From positions 1 to 11,727 of the forward strand of contig JAHDXX010000086.1 in assembly GCA_023384025.1 (NCBI GenBank): 11,727 bases of DNA, in the 5' to 3' direction. The translations under genes were made by a program, and so were the position numbers. Below the pieces are notes generated by a model that searched no databases, was not told the DNA's origin, and saw only the letters and a list, made by a program, of their open reading frames with translations. This DNA comes from Sphingomonadaceae bacterium. GTDB taxonomy: Bacteria > Pseudomonadota > Alphaproteobacteria > Sphingomonadales > Sphingomonadaceae. Below are positions 1-7,290 of this stretch, one piece after another (within the stretch, counting starts at the first letter, position 1; every line of letters begins with the position of its first letter).

Positions 1-90
1 GCCGGAAAGGCCAAAAAATTGTGTCGACAGGATGCGCAATTTTCCACTGTCGGCCTCGAATCCGGCGCACATCGTCGCTAGCGTGCCGTA

Positions 91-1881
91 ATGCCACAAA
101 TCCGTCGCCTTCCTGACGATCTCGTCAACCGCATTGCAGCGGGCGAAGTGGTCGAACGGCCTGCTGCGGCGCTGAAGGAAGTGGTCGAAAATGCCATCGA
201 CTCGGGTGCGACGCGGATTGCGGTCCGGCTCACCGATGGTGGTCTGACACGGATCGAAGTGACGGATGACGGCTGCGGAATGGCGCCGTCAGAGATGGCG
301 CTGGCGCTTGAGCGCCATGCAACCTCCAAGCTGCCCGATGACGCGATCGAGCAGGTGACTACGCTCGGCTTTCGCGGCGAGGCCTTGCCTTCCATCGCCA
401 GCGTGGCCCGGCTGACGCTGGAAAGCCGCCCGCACGGGGCCGCAGAAGGCTGGCGCAAGGTGGTCGACCATGGCGCGGTGGCGGAGGATGGCCCGGCCGC
501 GCTGCCGTCCGGCACCCGGGTCCGTATCGAGCAGCTGTTCGCCCGCGTTCCGGCCCGGCGCAAGTTCCTGCGCAGCGAGCGGAGCGAATATGCCGCCTGT
601 CACGATGTGGTTCGGCGCCTGGCCATGGCGCGCTCCGACATCGCCTTCACGCTGGAACATGGCGAGCGCCGGGTGTTGCAGACCCAGGCAGGCGAGGAGG
701 TGGCGCAGCGGGTCGCCGGCATTGTCGCGCGGGAGCTGGCGGACAATGGCGTGCTGATCGATCTCGAGCGTGGGGCACTGCGGCTGTCAGGGGTGGCCGG
801 TTTGCCGACTTACAACCGGGGCGTGGCCGACCACCAGTACCTGTTCGTGAACGGTCGCCCGGTGAAGGACCGGCTGCTGACCGGGGCCGTACGCGGCGCC
901 TATGCCGACATGCTCGCGCGTGACCGGCACGCAGTGCTGGCGTTGTTCCTCGACCTGCCGCCGGAAGATGTCGATGTGAACGTCCATCCGGCGAAGACCG
1001 AAGTTCGCTTTCGCGATGCAGCGGCGGTGCGCGGGTTCATTGTCTCGGGGTTGAGGGAGGCGCTGGCGACCGGCGACCGGCGCAGCGCGCAAGGGCCGGA
1101 TCGGGCAGCGATGGCGCGGTGGCAGGCGGAACCTGTGGCACCGGCCGTGCGCTCCATGTTCGAAGGGCGCGACTGGACAGCGCCAAGCAGTTCCGTGCGG
1201 GAAGCCTCACAGGTTTGGCGAGCCCACGAGGCCGATGTGCTGGCGGCGCCGCAGGGCAGGGCCGAGGAAGCTGCGCCCGTGCCCGAACAGGCAGAGCACT
1301 ATCCGCTCGGCATTGCCCGGGGGCAGGTGGCCCAGACCTATATCGTCGCCGAGGCCGCCGACGGGCTGGTGCTGGTCGACCAGCATGCCGCGCACGAGCG
1401 GCTCGTGCTCGAGCGGTTGCGCGCGGCCGGGGCAGGGGAAGCAGTCGCCCGCGCGCAGGCGCTGCTGATCCCCGACGTGGTCGAACTGGACGAGCCGGCG
1501 TGCGACCGGCTTGAGTCTGCCGCGCTGAAGCTCGCCGAAATGGGCCTTGCCATCGAACGCTTCGGGCCGAACGCGATGCTGGTCCGCTCGCTGCCGCACG
1601 CTCTGGCGAGCGCGGACCCGGCGAAATTGCTGACAGACATTGCCGATGATCTGGCGCTGCACGGCGAAGCGCTCTTGCTTGGTGAAAAGCTCGATCTGGT
1701 GCTTGCGACAATGGCCTGCCACGGTTCGGTGAGGGCAGGGCGTCCACTCAGCGTGGCGGAGATGAACGCGCTGCTGCGCGAAATGGAGCGCACGCCCCGC
1801 TCGGGCCAGTGCAACCATGGTCGCCCGACCTGGGTCAAACTGAAGATGGAAGACGTCGAGAAACTGTTCGGGAGACACTGA
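91..1881 (+). CDS. mutL: DNA mismatch repair protein MutL (endonuclease-type)
   Basis: MutL couples mismatch recognition by MutS to strand removal; it is a cytoplasmic GHKL-family ATPase dimer. The 596-residue protein has the usual start (RRLP..LVNRIAAGEVVERP) and the GHKL motifs: E30/N34 in KEVVENAIDSGATRI, DDGCGM at 59-64 and GFRGEAL at 93-99. A variable linker at roughly 330-400 leads to the C-terminal dimerisation domain. That domain carries DQHA(x)2E(x)4E at D430-E441, ACHGSVRAG at 542-550 and QCNHGRPT at 573-580, which are the metal-binding endonuclease motifs of MutL from organisms without MutH. The protein is full length with no missing key residue. The ATG at 91 has no Shine-Dalgarno sequence; a weak -10-like TAGCGT at 79-84 raises the possibility of a leaderless mRNA. 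Its stop codon overlaps the next gene's start. Identity is secure from the motifs. Confidence 0.98.
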   Translation: MPQIRRLPDDLVNRIAAGEVVERPAAALKEVVENAIDSGATRIAVRLTDGGLTRIEVTDDGCGMAPSEMALALERHATSKLPDDAIEQVTTLGFRGEALPSIASVARLTLESRPHGAAEGWRKVVDHGAVAEDGPAALPSGTRVRIEQLFARVPARRKFLRSERSEYAACHDVVRRLAMARSDIAFTLEHGERRVLQTQAGEEVAQRVAGIVARELADNGVLIDLERGALRLSGVAGLPTYNRGVADHQYLFVNGRPVKDRLLTGAVRGAYADMLARDRHAVLALFLDLPPEDVDVNVHPAKTEVRFRDAAAVRGFIVSGLREALATGDRRSAQGPDRAAMARWQAEPVAPAVRSMFEGRDWTAPSSSVREASQVWRAHEADVLAAPQGRAEEAAPVPEQAEHYPLGIARGQVAQTYIVAEAADGLVLVDQHAAHERLVLERLRAAGAGEAVARAQALLIPDVVELDEPACDRLESAALKLAEMGLAIERFGPNAMLVRSLPHALASADPAKLLTDIADDLALHGEALLLGEKLDLVLATMACHGSVRAGRPLSVAEMNALLREMERTPRSGQCNHGRPTWVKLKMEDVEKLFGRH

Positions 1882-2354
1882 TGCGCGCCATGATCCTGCC
1901 TGTGCTCGCCCTGCTGGCGGCTTGCGGCGAGCCGCCGGAAATGAGCAGCGACGAGAAGGTCGCCGAGATCGAGCAGGCCAATCGCGGACAGGCGGTTGCT
2001 GTCACACCCGACAAGATCCTTTATCCCGACATCGAACAGCACGGGCTGACCGACCCGGCCTGCGCGTTCGCACCGGATGGCGGCGGCATGGCGCCGGTCG
2101 CGCTGGCGATGGCCGACCGGGCGGTGATGAAGGTCAGCGGCGAGATCATCGAATTTGCGCCCGACAACGGGGTCCAGAAAGGGCCGGAAGTCGCCTGGAC
2201 CAAGTACGACGGGCGCGAATGGTCGCTCCGCTTCGGCCTCGGGCAGGAAGAGGCGGGCGCTCTGTCAGGCAAGCGCTACGAAGCCAGCCTGGAACTGCGC
2301 GACGGGAAAGACCGGACGGTCTACCAGGCCTCGGGCTATGCCCAGTGCCCATGA
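1881..2354 (+). CDS. Small putative lipoprotein of unknown function
   Basis: This 157-residue protein has a very short signal peptide ending in the lipobox LLAAC, with the acylated cysteine at position 15, so it is probably an envelope lipoprotein. I do not recognise a named domain. The mature part is polar, with Cys residues in PACAF and at the C-terminal QCP that could form a disulfide. The start at 1881 is chosen because it places the lipobox correctly and has GGGAG at 1870-1874, six bases upstream. An in-frame start further upstream (1809) would lie inside mutL and hide the signal peptide. The ATG shares its A with the mutL stop (TGATG), so translation is probably coupled to mutL. It may be a lineage-specific protein; no link to mismatch repair is implied by the sequence. 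Confidence 0.85.
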   Translation: MRAMILPVLALLAACGEPPEMSSDEKVAEIEQANRGQAVAVTPDKILYPDIEQHGLTDPACAFAPDGGGMAPVALAMADRAVMKVSGEIIEFAPDNGVQKGPEVAWTKYDGREWSLRFGLGQEEAGALSGKRYEASLELRDGKDRTVYQASGYAQCP

Positions 2355-2363
2355 CCGTTGGCG

Positions 2364-2840
2364 CTAGTCTATTGGCGCATCGGGATCGCGCACGCTGATC
2401 AGGCCGTTGGAGACCATTTCCAGCACCAGTTCATCGTTCTGGTTGAAGGTCCGGCTGCGCGATTTGAAGATGCCCATGTCGCGGCGTGACTGGCTGCGGC
2501 GTTTTTCCAGGATCTCGGTCTCGACCCGCAACACGTCACCCGGGTAGACCGGTTTCGCCCAGCGCAGGTTGTCGACTCCGGGCGAGCCGAGCCCGGCCTG
2601 GCGGGTGTTGGCCATGTTCTCGACCATCATCGCCATGACCATGGCGCAGGTATGCCAGCCGCTGGCCGAGAGCCGCCCGAAGTGCGTCTTCGCAGCGGCC
2701 TCGTCATCGAGATGGAAGGCTTGCGGGTCGTACTTGCGGGCAAATTCGACCACTTCCTCGCGCGTCACCTCGTAACGGCCGAAGGCCTGCTTCGCGCCGA
2801 CTTCGAGGTCCTCGTAATAGCGAAGGCCTTCCTCAGACAT
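2364..2840 (-). CDS. MaoC-family (R)-specific enoyl-CoA hydratase-like protein
   Basis: This is a 158-residue single hot-dog-fold protein of the MaoC/hydratase-2 family, which hydrates enoyl-CoA or related thioesters. The hydratase-2 signature is clear: YDPQAFHLDDEAA followed by FGRLSASGWH, giving the expected catalytic Asp38 and His43 five residues apart as in PhaJ-type enzymes. The length matches single-domain bacterial MaoC proteins. The substrate cannot be deduced. Its ATG lies inside the end of ychF (8-bp overlap) and has no strong ribosome binding site of its own, so it is probably translated by coupling to ychF. The 3' end converges on the lipoprotein gene with only 9 bp between the stop codons and no visible terminator hairpin there. 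Confidence 0.93.
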   Translation of the reverse strand: MSEEGLRYYEDLEVGAKQAFGRYEVTREEVVEFARKYDPQAFHLDDEAAAKTHFGRLSASGWHTCAMVMAMMVENMANTRQAGLGSPGVDNLRWAKPVYPGDVLRVETEILEKRRSQSRRDMGIFKSRSRTFNQNDELVLEMVSNGLISVRDPDAPID

Positions 2841-3933
2841 TGAACTTGAACAGCATCACGTCGCCATCCTGCACCACATACTCCTTGCCTTCCTGGCGGA
2901 GCTTTCCGGCTTCCTTGGCGCCCTGTTCGCCGCCAAGCGATACGTAATCCTGATAGGCGATGGTTTCCGCCCGAATGAAGCCGCGCTCGAAATCGGTGTG
3001 GATTTCGCCAGCGGCCTGCGGGGCCTTGGCGCCGTCATGGAAAGTCCATGCCCGAGCTTCCTTCGGCCCGCAGGTGAAGAAGGTTTTCAGGCCCAGCAGC
3101 TTGTAGCCCGCACGGATGACCCGGCTGAGCCCGCTTTCGGTGAGGCCGAGTGCTTCGAGATATTCGCCCCGGTCTTCCGCCGGCATGGCGACCAGCTCGC
3201 TTTCGATCGCAGCGGAGACGACCACCGCTTCCGCCCCTTCGGCAGCGGCCTTGGCGAACACCAGTTCGGACAGGGCATTGCCGGCAGCCGCATCGTCTTC
3301 GCCGACATTGCAGACATAGAGCACCGGCTTGGCAGTGAGCAGCTGCGCCTGCGCGAACAGGCGGGCTTCCTCGTCGTCCTTCGGTTCGGTCAGGCGGGCA
3401 GGCTTGCCTTCGCGCAGGAGCTCGAGTGCCTGGCCCAGCACGCTCGCGATCGCCTTGGCTTCCTTGTCTCCGGCCGCGCCCTTCTTGGCTGCCGCCGGAA
3501 CGCGCTTTTCCAGGCTTTCGAGGTCGGACAGCATCAGCTCGGTCTCGACCACTTCCGCATCGGCGATCGGATCGACCTTGTTGGCGACGTGCTGGATATC
3601 GTCATCCTCGAAACAGCGCAGGACGTGGACGATCGCGTCGACCTCGCGGATGTTGCCGAGGAACTGGTTGCCGAGCCCTTCGCCCTTGCTCGCGCCTTTC
3701 ACCAGACCGGCAATGTCGACGAAGGCGAGCTGGGTCGGGATAATCTTTGCGCTGCCGGCAATGGCGGCGATCTTTTCGAGCCGTTCGTCCGGCACCGCGA
3801 CCTGGCCGACGTTCGGCTCGATGGTGCAGAACGGATAGTTCGCAGCCTGCGCGGCCTGCGTCTCGGTCAAGGCGTTGAACAGGGTGGACTTGCCCACGTT
3901 CGGCAGCCCGACAATCCCGCACCGGAAACCCAT
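2833..3933 (-). CDS. ychF: Redox-responsive ATPase YchF (OLA1/Obg-like)
   Basis: YchF is a universally conserved P-loop ATPase of the Obg/OLA1 family that associates with ribosomes and is implicated in translation and stress responses. The 366-residue length is standard. The P-loop GLPNVGKST is at 9-17, and the switch region FVDIAGLVKGASKGEGLGNQFL follows. The usual NKxD specificity motif is replaced by NVGE (in VCNVGEDD), the OLA1-type change associated with ATP rather than GTP binding. The C-terminal TGS domain ends in DGDVMLFKFNV. The ATG at 3933 follows GGAG with an 8-base spacer; that ribosome binding site lies in the 3' arm of a small hairpin. The gene overlaps the downstream MaoC gene by 8 bp. 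Elsewhere in proteobacteria ychF commonly follows pth; here the two are far apart. Confidence 0.98.
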   Translation of the reverse strand: MGFRCGIVGLPNVGKSTLFNALTETQAAQAANYPFCTIEPNVGQVAVPDERLEKIAAIAGSAKIIPTQLAFVDIAGLVKGASKGEGLGNQFLGNIREVDAIVHVLRCFEDDDIQHVANKVDPIADAEVVETELMLSDLESLEKRVPAAAKKGAAGDKEAKAIASVLGQALELLREGKPARLTEPKDDEEARLFAQAQLLTAKPVLYVCNVGEDDAAAGNALSELVFAKAAAEGAEAVVVSAAIESELVAMPAEDRGEYLEALGLTESGLSRVIRAGYKLLGLKTFFTCGPKEARAWTFHDGAKAPQAAGEIHTDFERGFIRAETIAYQDYVSLGGEQGAKEAGKLRQEGKEYVVQDGDVMLFKFNV

Positions 3934-3941
3934 TACTCATA

Positions 3942-3961
3942 CTCCGCTTTTTCGAGCGGAG
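3942..3961 (-). promoter_or_regulatory. Hairpin that contains the ychF ribosome binding site
   Basis: On the - strand a perfect 7-bp stem (CTCCGCT paired with AGCGGAG) closes a 6-base loop (CGAAAA). The 3' arm contains the GGAG Shine-Dalgarno sequence lying 8 bases before the ychF ATG. If the transcript includes both arms, ribosome access to ychF would be reduced. That this regulates ychF is inference; only the complementarity and the position are seen. Confidence 0.55.
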
Positions 3962-3973
3962 GCCCATAGCGAC

Positions 3974-4019
3974 GGGCCGCCCCCTTGGCCAGCACCATCG
4001 CTGGCCAGGGACGCGGCCC
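3974..4019 (-). terminator. Nested hairpin after the porin gene, possible terminator
   Basis: An outer 7-bp perfect stem (3974-3980 with 4013-4019) encloses an inner stem whose core is 8 bp (3986-3993 with 4000-4007) around a 6-base loop, extended by a few further pairs. It starts about 15 bases after the porin stop codon. There is no T-run on either side, so it is not a canonical intrinsic terminator. It may stabilise the porin mRNA 3' end, act as a weak or Rho-assisted terminator, or attenuate read-through into ychF. Confidence 0.5.
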
Positions 4020-4033
4020 TGCCTGTCAGGCGA

Positions 4034-5554
4034 TCAGAACCCCAGCCGGGCTCCGAGCATCAGGACATTGCTGTTGGCCGAGTTATCGGACCAGGTGCTG
4101 CCGTCGGGGAAGTTCCCGCCGCTGATGAAGTTTAGCGGGGAGAAGCCTGCCGTGTGGATGTACTCGCCGAACAGTTCCGCCCCGAAGCCAAAGTCCTGCG
4201 CAATCCCGGCCACGGTCTGGTCCTGCCGGTTCCACGGGCTGCCTTCCGGCCCGGCGATGAACTTCGAGTATTCGAGGCTGAGGCGCGTTCCCTTGCCCGC
4301 CTGTCCGAAGTGGTAGCGACCGCCAGCAGTGAACGACGTCACCTTGTTCGCGGCAAAGACTGACAGCGGATTGGTCGGGTCAGGGACCTGCGTGCCCGGC
4401 CATACCTTGGTGGTACGGGCGAATTCGCCGATAATCTCGACCGGGCCATACTTCACGCGGCCATAGACATCCCATGCAGGCACGTTGTCGCTGCACGGAT
4501 TGAAATGGACCACCGGATAGCCCTGGCAATAGGCCGATCCGTGCAGGTAGCTTGCGCCGAGCATGACCGAACCTTCGTCAGCCAGATCAAGCGTATAGCT
4601 GCCGTCGATGGCGAAGTTGTTCAGCTTGGACGGGACCGAGGTTCCATCAACCGGCGTGTTGGCGCCGCGGAACTGTGCGCCACCAAGCACCGCCATCGCT
4701 CGCAGCGAAAGACCGTCCTTGAGGAAGCCGACCTGCCCGCCATATGCCAGCGGAGCAAAGGCGTGCCAGGTCGACGAGTTGGTAAACGGGCTGACAGTGT
4801 CCTGCAAACCGAACGGCACGTCCATCTTGCCGGCCGAGGCATAGATTGGCGACTGGTTGAGATCGCCCCACAGGACATAGGCCTTGCGCACCTGCACCTG
4901 GTTGCGACCAATCGCTACAATCGTGCCAGCGCCAAAGCTCTGCTCCGGATCATAGAGCATCTCGACAAAGCCGGTGAAACTCTTCGTCGGGGTAATCGTC
5001 ATGCCCAGCTGTACGCTGTTCAGAGCGATTTCCTGCGTTGCCTTGGTGCGCTGGTTGTTGCCGGTCGGGTGGCGCATCAGGTAGCCGAACTTGTTCGGGC
5101 GGTTCGACCAGTGCGCATTCCCGATCGCGATGATTTCACCACCGACGGTGACCATGGGTTGCAACTTGCCCTCGGCCCGAGCCTGCAACTGCAGGATCTG
5201 GCGGCGGTTCACGTTCTGCCGATGGTCGAGCACTTGCGCGGAATAGGCCGTGTCGATGCCGAAAGCGGGGCGGCCGTCCTCGGTGGTCGCGACGCTGGCC
5301 TCGACAGCGGGCGGCGGAGGCGAGGCTGCGGGAGCCGGCTGCGGCGCTGGCGCCTGTTCGCGGCTGCGCAACTCGTCAAGGTCAGCCTTGAGCCTGGCGT
5401 TCTCGGCCTCGATCCGCTCCACGCGGGCGAGCAACGCCGCAAGATCTGCGCCATCGGTCTCTCCGGCATGGGCCGGAACCCCCACCATCAGGGCGGCGGC
5501 CAGGGGCAGGCTGCCCAGCAGGCGTGTTTGCAGAAGTTTTCTCATGTCTGCCAT
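4034..5554 (-). CDS. Outer-membrane porin with N-terminal coiled coil (LbtU-like)
   Basis: This 506-residue protein is a predicted outer-membrane beta-barrel channel. A signal peptide ends at about residue 30 (VPAHA). It is followed by a heptad-rich coiled coil (about 34-65), a Pro/Ala linker (about 67-86), and a long barrel region of alternating aromatic/polar strands that finishes with the terminal Phe typical of barrels (ARLGF). The segment YASAGKMDVPFG followed by a plug-free barrel resembles LbtU-type siderophore porins and OprO/OprP-like porins. The substrate is not determinable. Two Cys in YCQGYPVVHFNPC may form a loop disulfide. The start at 5554 has GAGAG four bases upstream; ATG at 5545 is an alternative. 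The gene follows the TPR lipoprotein gene by 55 bp with no visible terminator, so co-transcription is plausible. Confidence 0.85.
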   Translation of the reverse strand: MADMRKLLQTRLLGSLPLAAALMVGVPAHAGETDGADLAALLARVERIEAENARLKADLDELRSREQAPAPQPAPAASPPPPAVEASVATTEDGRPAFGIDTAYSAQVLDHRQNVNRRQILQLQARAEGKLQPMVTVGGEIIAIGNAHWSNRPNKFGYLMRHPTGNNQRTKATQEIALNSVQLGMTITPTKSFTGFVEMLYDPEQSFGAGTIVAIGRNQVQVRKAYVLWGDLNQSPIYASAGKMDVPFGLQDTVSPFTNSSTWHAFAPLAYGGQVGFLKDGLSLRAMAVLGGAQFRGANTPVDGTSVPSKLNNFAIDGSYTLDLADEGSVMLGASYLHGSAYCQGYPVVHFNPCSDNVPAWDVYGRVKYGPVEIIGEFARTTKVWPGTQVPDPTNPLSVFAANKVTSFTAGGRYHFGQAGKGTRLSLEYSKFIAGPEGSPWNRQDQTVAGIAQDFGFGAELFGEYIHTAGFSPLNFISGGNFPDGSTWSDNSANSNVLMLGARLGF

Positions 5555-5609
5555 TTATCTCTCTGTAATTGTCTCTTTTTGACCAAGGATATCAGGGTCG
5601 CGGAAAGGA

Positions 5610-7151
5610 TCAGCCCTTCGCCGCGGCAGCGACCGCGACGAAATGGGATTTTATGTTCGGATTGTTCGGACTGGCGGTGAGGGCGGCTTCGAGATGCCGC
5701 ATCGCTTCCGGACTAAAGCCCTCGGCCTTGAACAGCGTCCAGCCCAAGGTGTCGAGCACGGTCGGGTCCGCTGGGGCGAGCGCATATGCCTTGCGGGCAT
5801 ATGTCACCGCTTCCCCAGCGCGGCCCACCTTCAACAGGACATTGGCGTAGTTGTTGACCAGGACCACGTCGTTGGCGTTGGCGGGGGATCGGATCAGGCC
5901 GGCATAAATCTTCTCGGCCTGCTGCCAGTCGCCCGACCGCATGGCCTTTTCGGCTGCGATCATCTGCCTGGCGTTCGGGTCGCCCTTGGCAAGCGCCTCT
6001 GCGCGGGCGCGATAATCGGCCGCATTGGCAAGGTTGAGTCTGTTGGCGATATTGTAGGCGAGGACCAGAACCTGCTGGTTTGCATTCGGTGCATTGGCGA
6101 GCGGGCGGAGCACTTCCCACGCCTCGTCAGGCTGTCCGGTTTCGTTCAGCAGGCTGGCAAGCAGGGCCTTGGCGCCGACATTGTCCCCGCCATGGCGGAA
6201 ATACCCGCGCAGCTGGGTAATCGCCAGTTCCTTGGTACCGCGCTTGGCCGAGATCATCCCGGCGACGCGGTAGGCTTCGGGAAAGCGGTCGAAATCCTTG
6301 ATCGCGTTGATGATCTGGTTGGCTTCGTTGTACTTGCCGTCGTCGTAGGCGAGCTGCGCGTCGAACAGGACCAGCGGCGCCTCGGCCCCGCCGATGCTTT
6401 CACTCGCCTTGGCGAGCCAGTTCCGCGCTTCGTTGCGCTGGCCGCTGTCATAGGCTGCGGCTGCCTTGCCAAGCATGGCAATCTGGCTGTTGGGTCGCAG
6501 TTCAAGTGCGCGATCAAAGTAACGGTTCGCCGCCGCAAGATCGCGCTCCTGCATCGAGGCCTTGGCCTGGAACAGCACGACGTCGACATCGTTCGGAGCA
6601 AGCTCTGCCGCGCGCCCCGCGATTTGCATGGCGCGGGCACCATCATCCATTTGCAGCGCGCGCGTGGCATCGAGCAGCATCAGTTCGGGTGTGTCGGGAT
6701 AATCGCGCAGCCCCTGGTCGAGCAGAGTGACCGCCGCAGTCGAATCGCCTTGTGCGAGCAGCGCGCTGACAGTGATCGCTGTCGCCAGCCCGCCTGAAGC
6801 GCGCCCTTCATCCAGTGTTGCCAGCGCCTGCTTCGGGTTGCCGAGCTGAAGGTAGGCCTGGGCAAGATAAACCCGTGATTCCTTGCCCAGTTCCTGGTGC
6901 TGGAGCAGCTTCGAGAACTCGGATTTGGCCAGGTCGGCATTACCGTCCTCGAGCGCAATCTTGCCGTTGAGAAACACGAGTTCCGGCGCTTCTCCGTATT
7001 CTTTCAAGGCATTACGGATGTGAAGCTTGGCTGCGGCGATATCGCCTTCGTTAAGAGATTGCTCGGCTTTGTCCCCATCCGGGACAGAGCTTTCAGAGCA
7101 CGCGCCAAGCGTGAAAACCGCTGCTAGCAGCAAAGCCCTGAACTTGATCAT
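5610..7151 (-). CDS. TPR-repeat lipoprotein, PrsT-like
   Basis: This is a 513-residue lipoprotein built almost entirely of tetratricopeptide repeats. The start at 7151 is chosen because it gives a compact signal peptide with lipobox TLGAC (acylated Cys18); an in-frame ATG at 7193 would add 14 residues before it. After the Cys, the pattern of small alpha-hairpins (for example SLNEGDIAAAKLHIRNALKE, then LVFLNGKIALEDGNADLAKSEF and YLAQAYLQLGNPKQALATL) matches the N-terminal layout of the PEP-CTERM-associated TPR lipoprotein PrsT. PrsT proteins are usually well over 800 residues, so this would be a short form. TPRs are protein-binding scaffolds, here probably facing the periplasm. The divergent neighbour encodes a PEP-CTERM protein, which supports a link to exosortase-dependent export. 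A generic TPR lipoprotein is the alternative. Confidence 0.85.
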   Translation of the reverse strand: MIKFRALLLAAVFTLGACSESSVPDGDKAEQSLNEGDIAAAKLHIRNALKEYGEAPELVFLNGKIALEDGNADLAKSEFSKLLQHQELGKESRVYLAQAYLQLGNPKQALATLDEGRASGGLATAITVSALLAQGDSTAAVTLLDQGLRDYPDTPELMLLDATRALQMDDGARAMQIAGRAAELAPNDVDVVLFQAKASMQERDLAAANRYFDRALELRPNSQIAMLGKAAAAYDSGQRNEARNWLAKASESIGGAEAPLVLFDAQLAYDDGKYNEANQIINAIKDFDRFPEAYRVAGMISAKRGTKELAITQLRGYFRHGGDNVGAKALLASLLNETGQPDEAWEVLRPLANAPNANQQVLVLAYNIANRLNLANAADYRARAEALAKGDPNARQMIAAEKAMRSGDWQQAEKIYAGLIRSPANANDVVLVNNYANVLLKVGRAGEAVTYARKAYALAPADPTVLDTLGWTLFKAEGFSPEAMRHLEAALTASPNNPNIKSHFVAVAAAAKG

Positions 7152-7290
7152 TCCCAACCCCACTCGAACAAAGACTGTGTCGAGCGAGGTCATAAACGGG
7201 ACTGGTTAATGAAGATTTAGGCCTTTGGTTGTCAGGCTCCTGATCACACCAGGTCGGGGTAAATTGGCTCTGTTACGGGGAATGGGAAAT

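Noticed and set aside
1037..1747. Arg/Pro-rich - strand frame inside mutL
   Set aside because: Composition is typical of an antisense shadow of a GC-rich gene; MutL motifs occupy the + strand throughout.
2998..3969. Long + strand open frame opposite ychF
   Set aside because: ychF is unambiguous on the - strand, and the antisense frame even spans its start and upstream hairpin.
4505..5680. Long + strand open frame of 391 codons opposite the porin gene
   Set aside because: It is antisense to a clearly coding barrel protein with a signal peptide; high-GC codon usage commonly leaves an open mirror frame. Its translation shows no recognisable domain.
5643..6797. Long + strand open frame of 384 codons opposite the TPR gene
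   Set aside because: The - strand frame has regular TPR periodicity and a lipobox; the + strand translation has no family features.
7152..7290. Sigma-54 promoter for the PEP-CTERM gene, as expected for PrsK/PrsR-type control
   Set aside because: I looked for a GG-N10-GC core of the TGGCAC-N5-TTGC type in the divergent gap and found no acceptable match. No convincing sigma-70 pair was found either.
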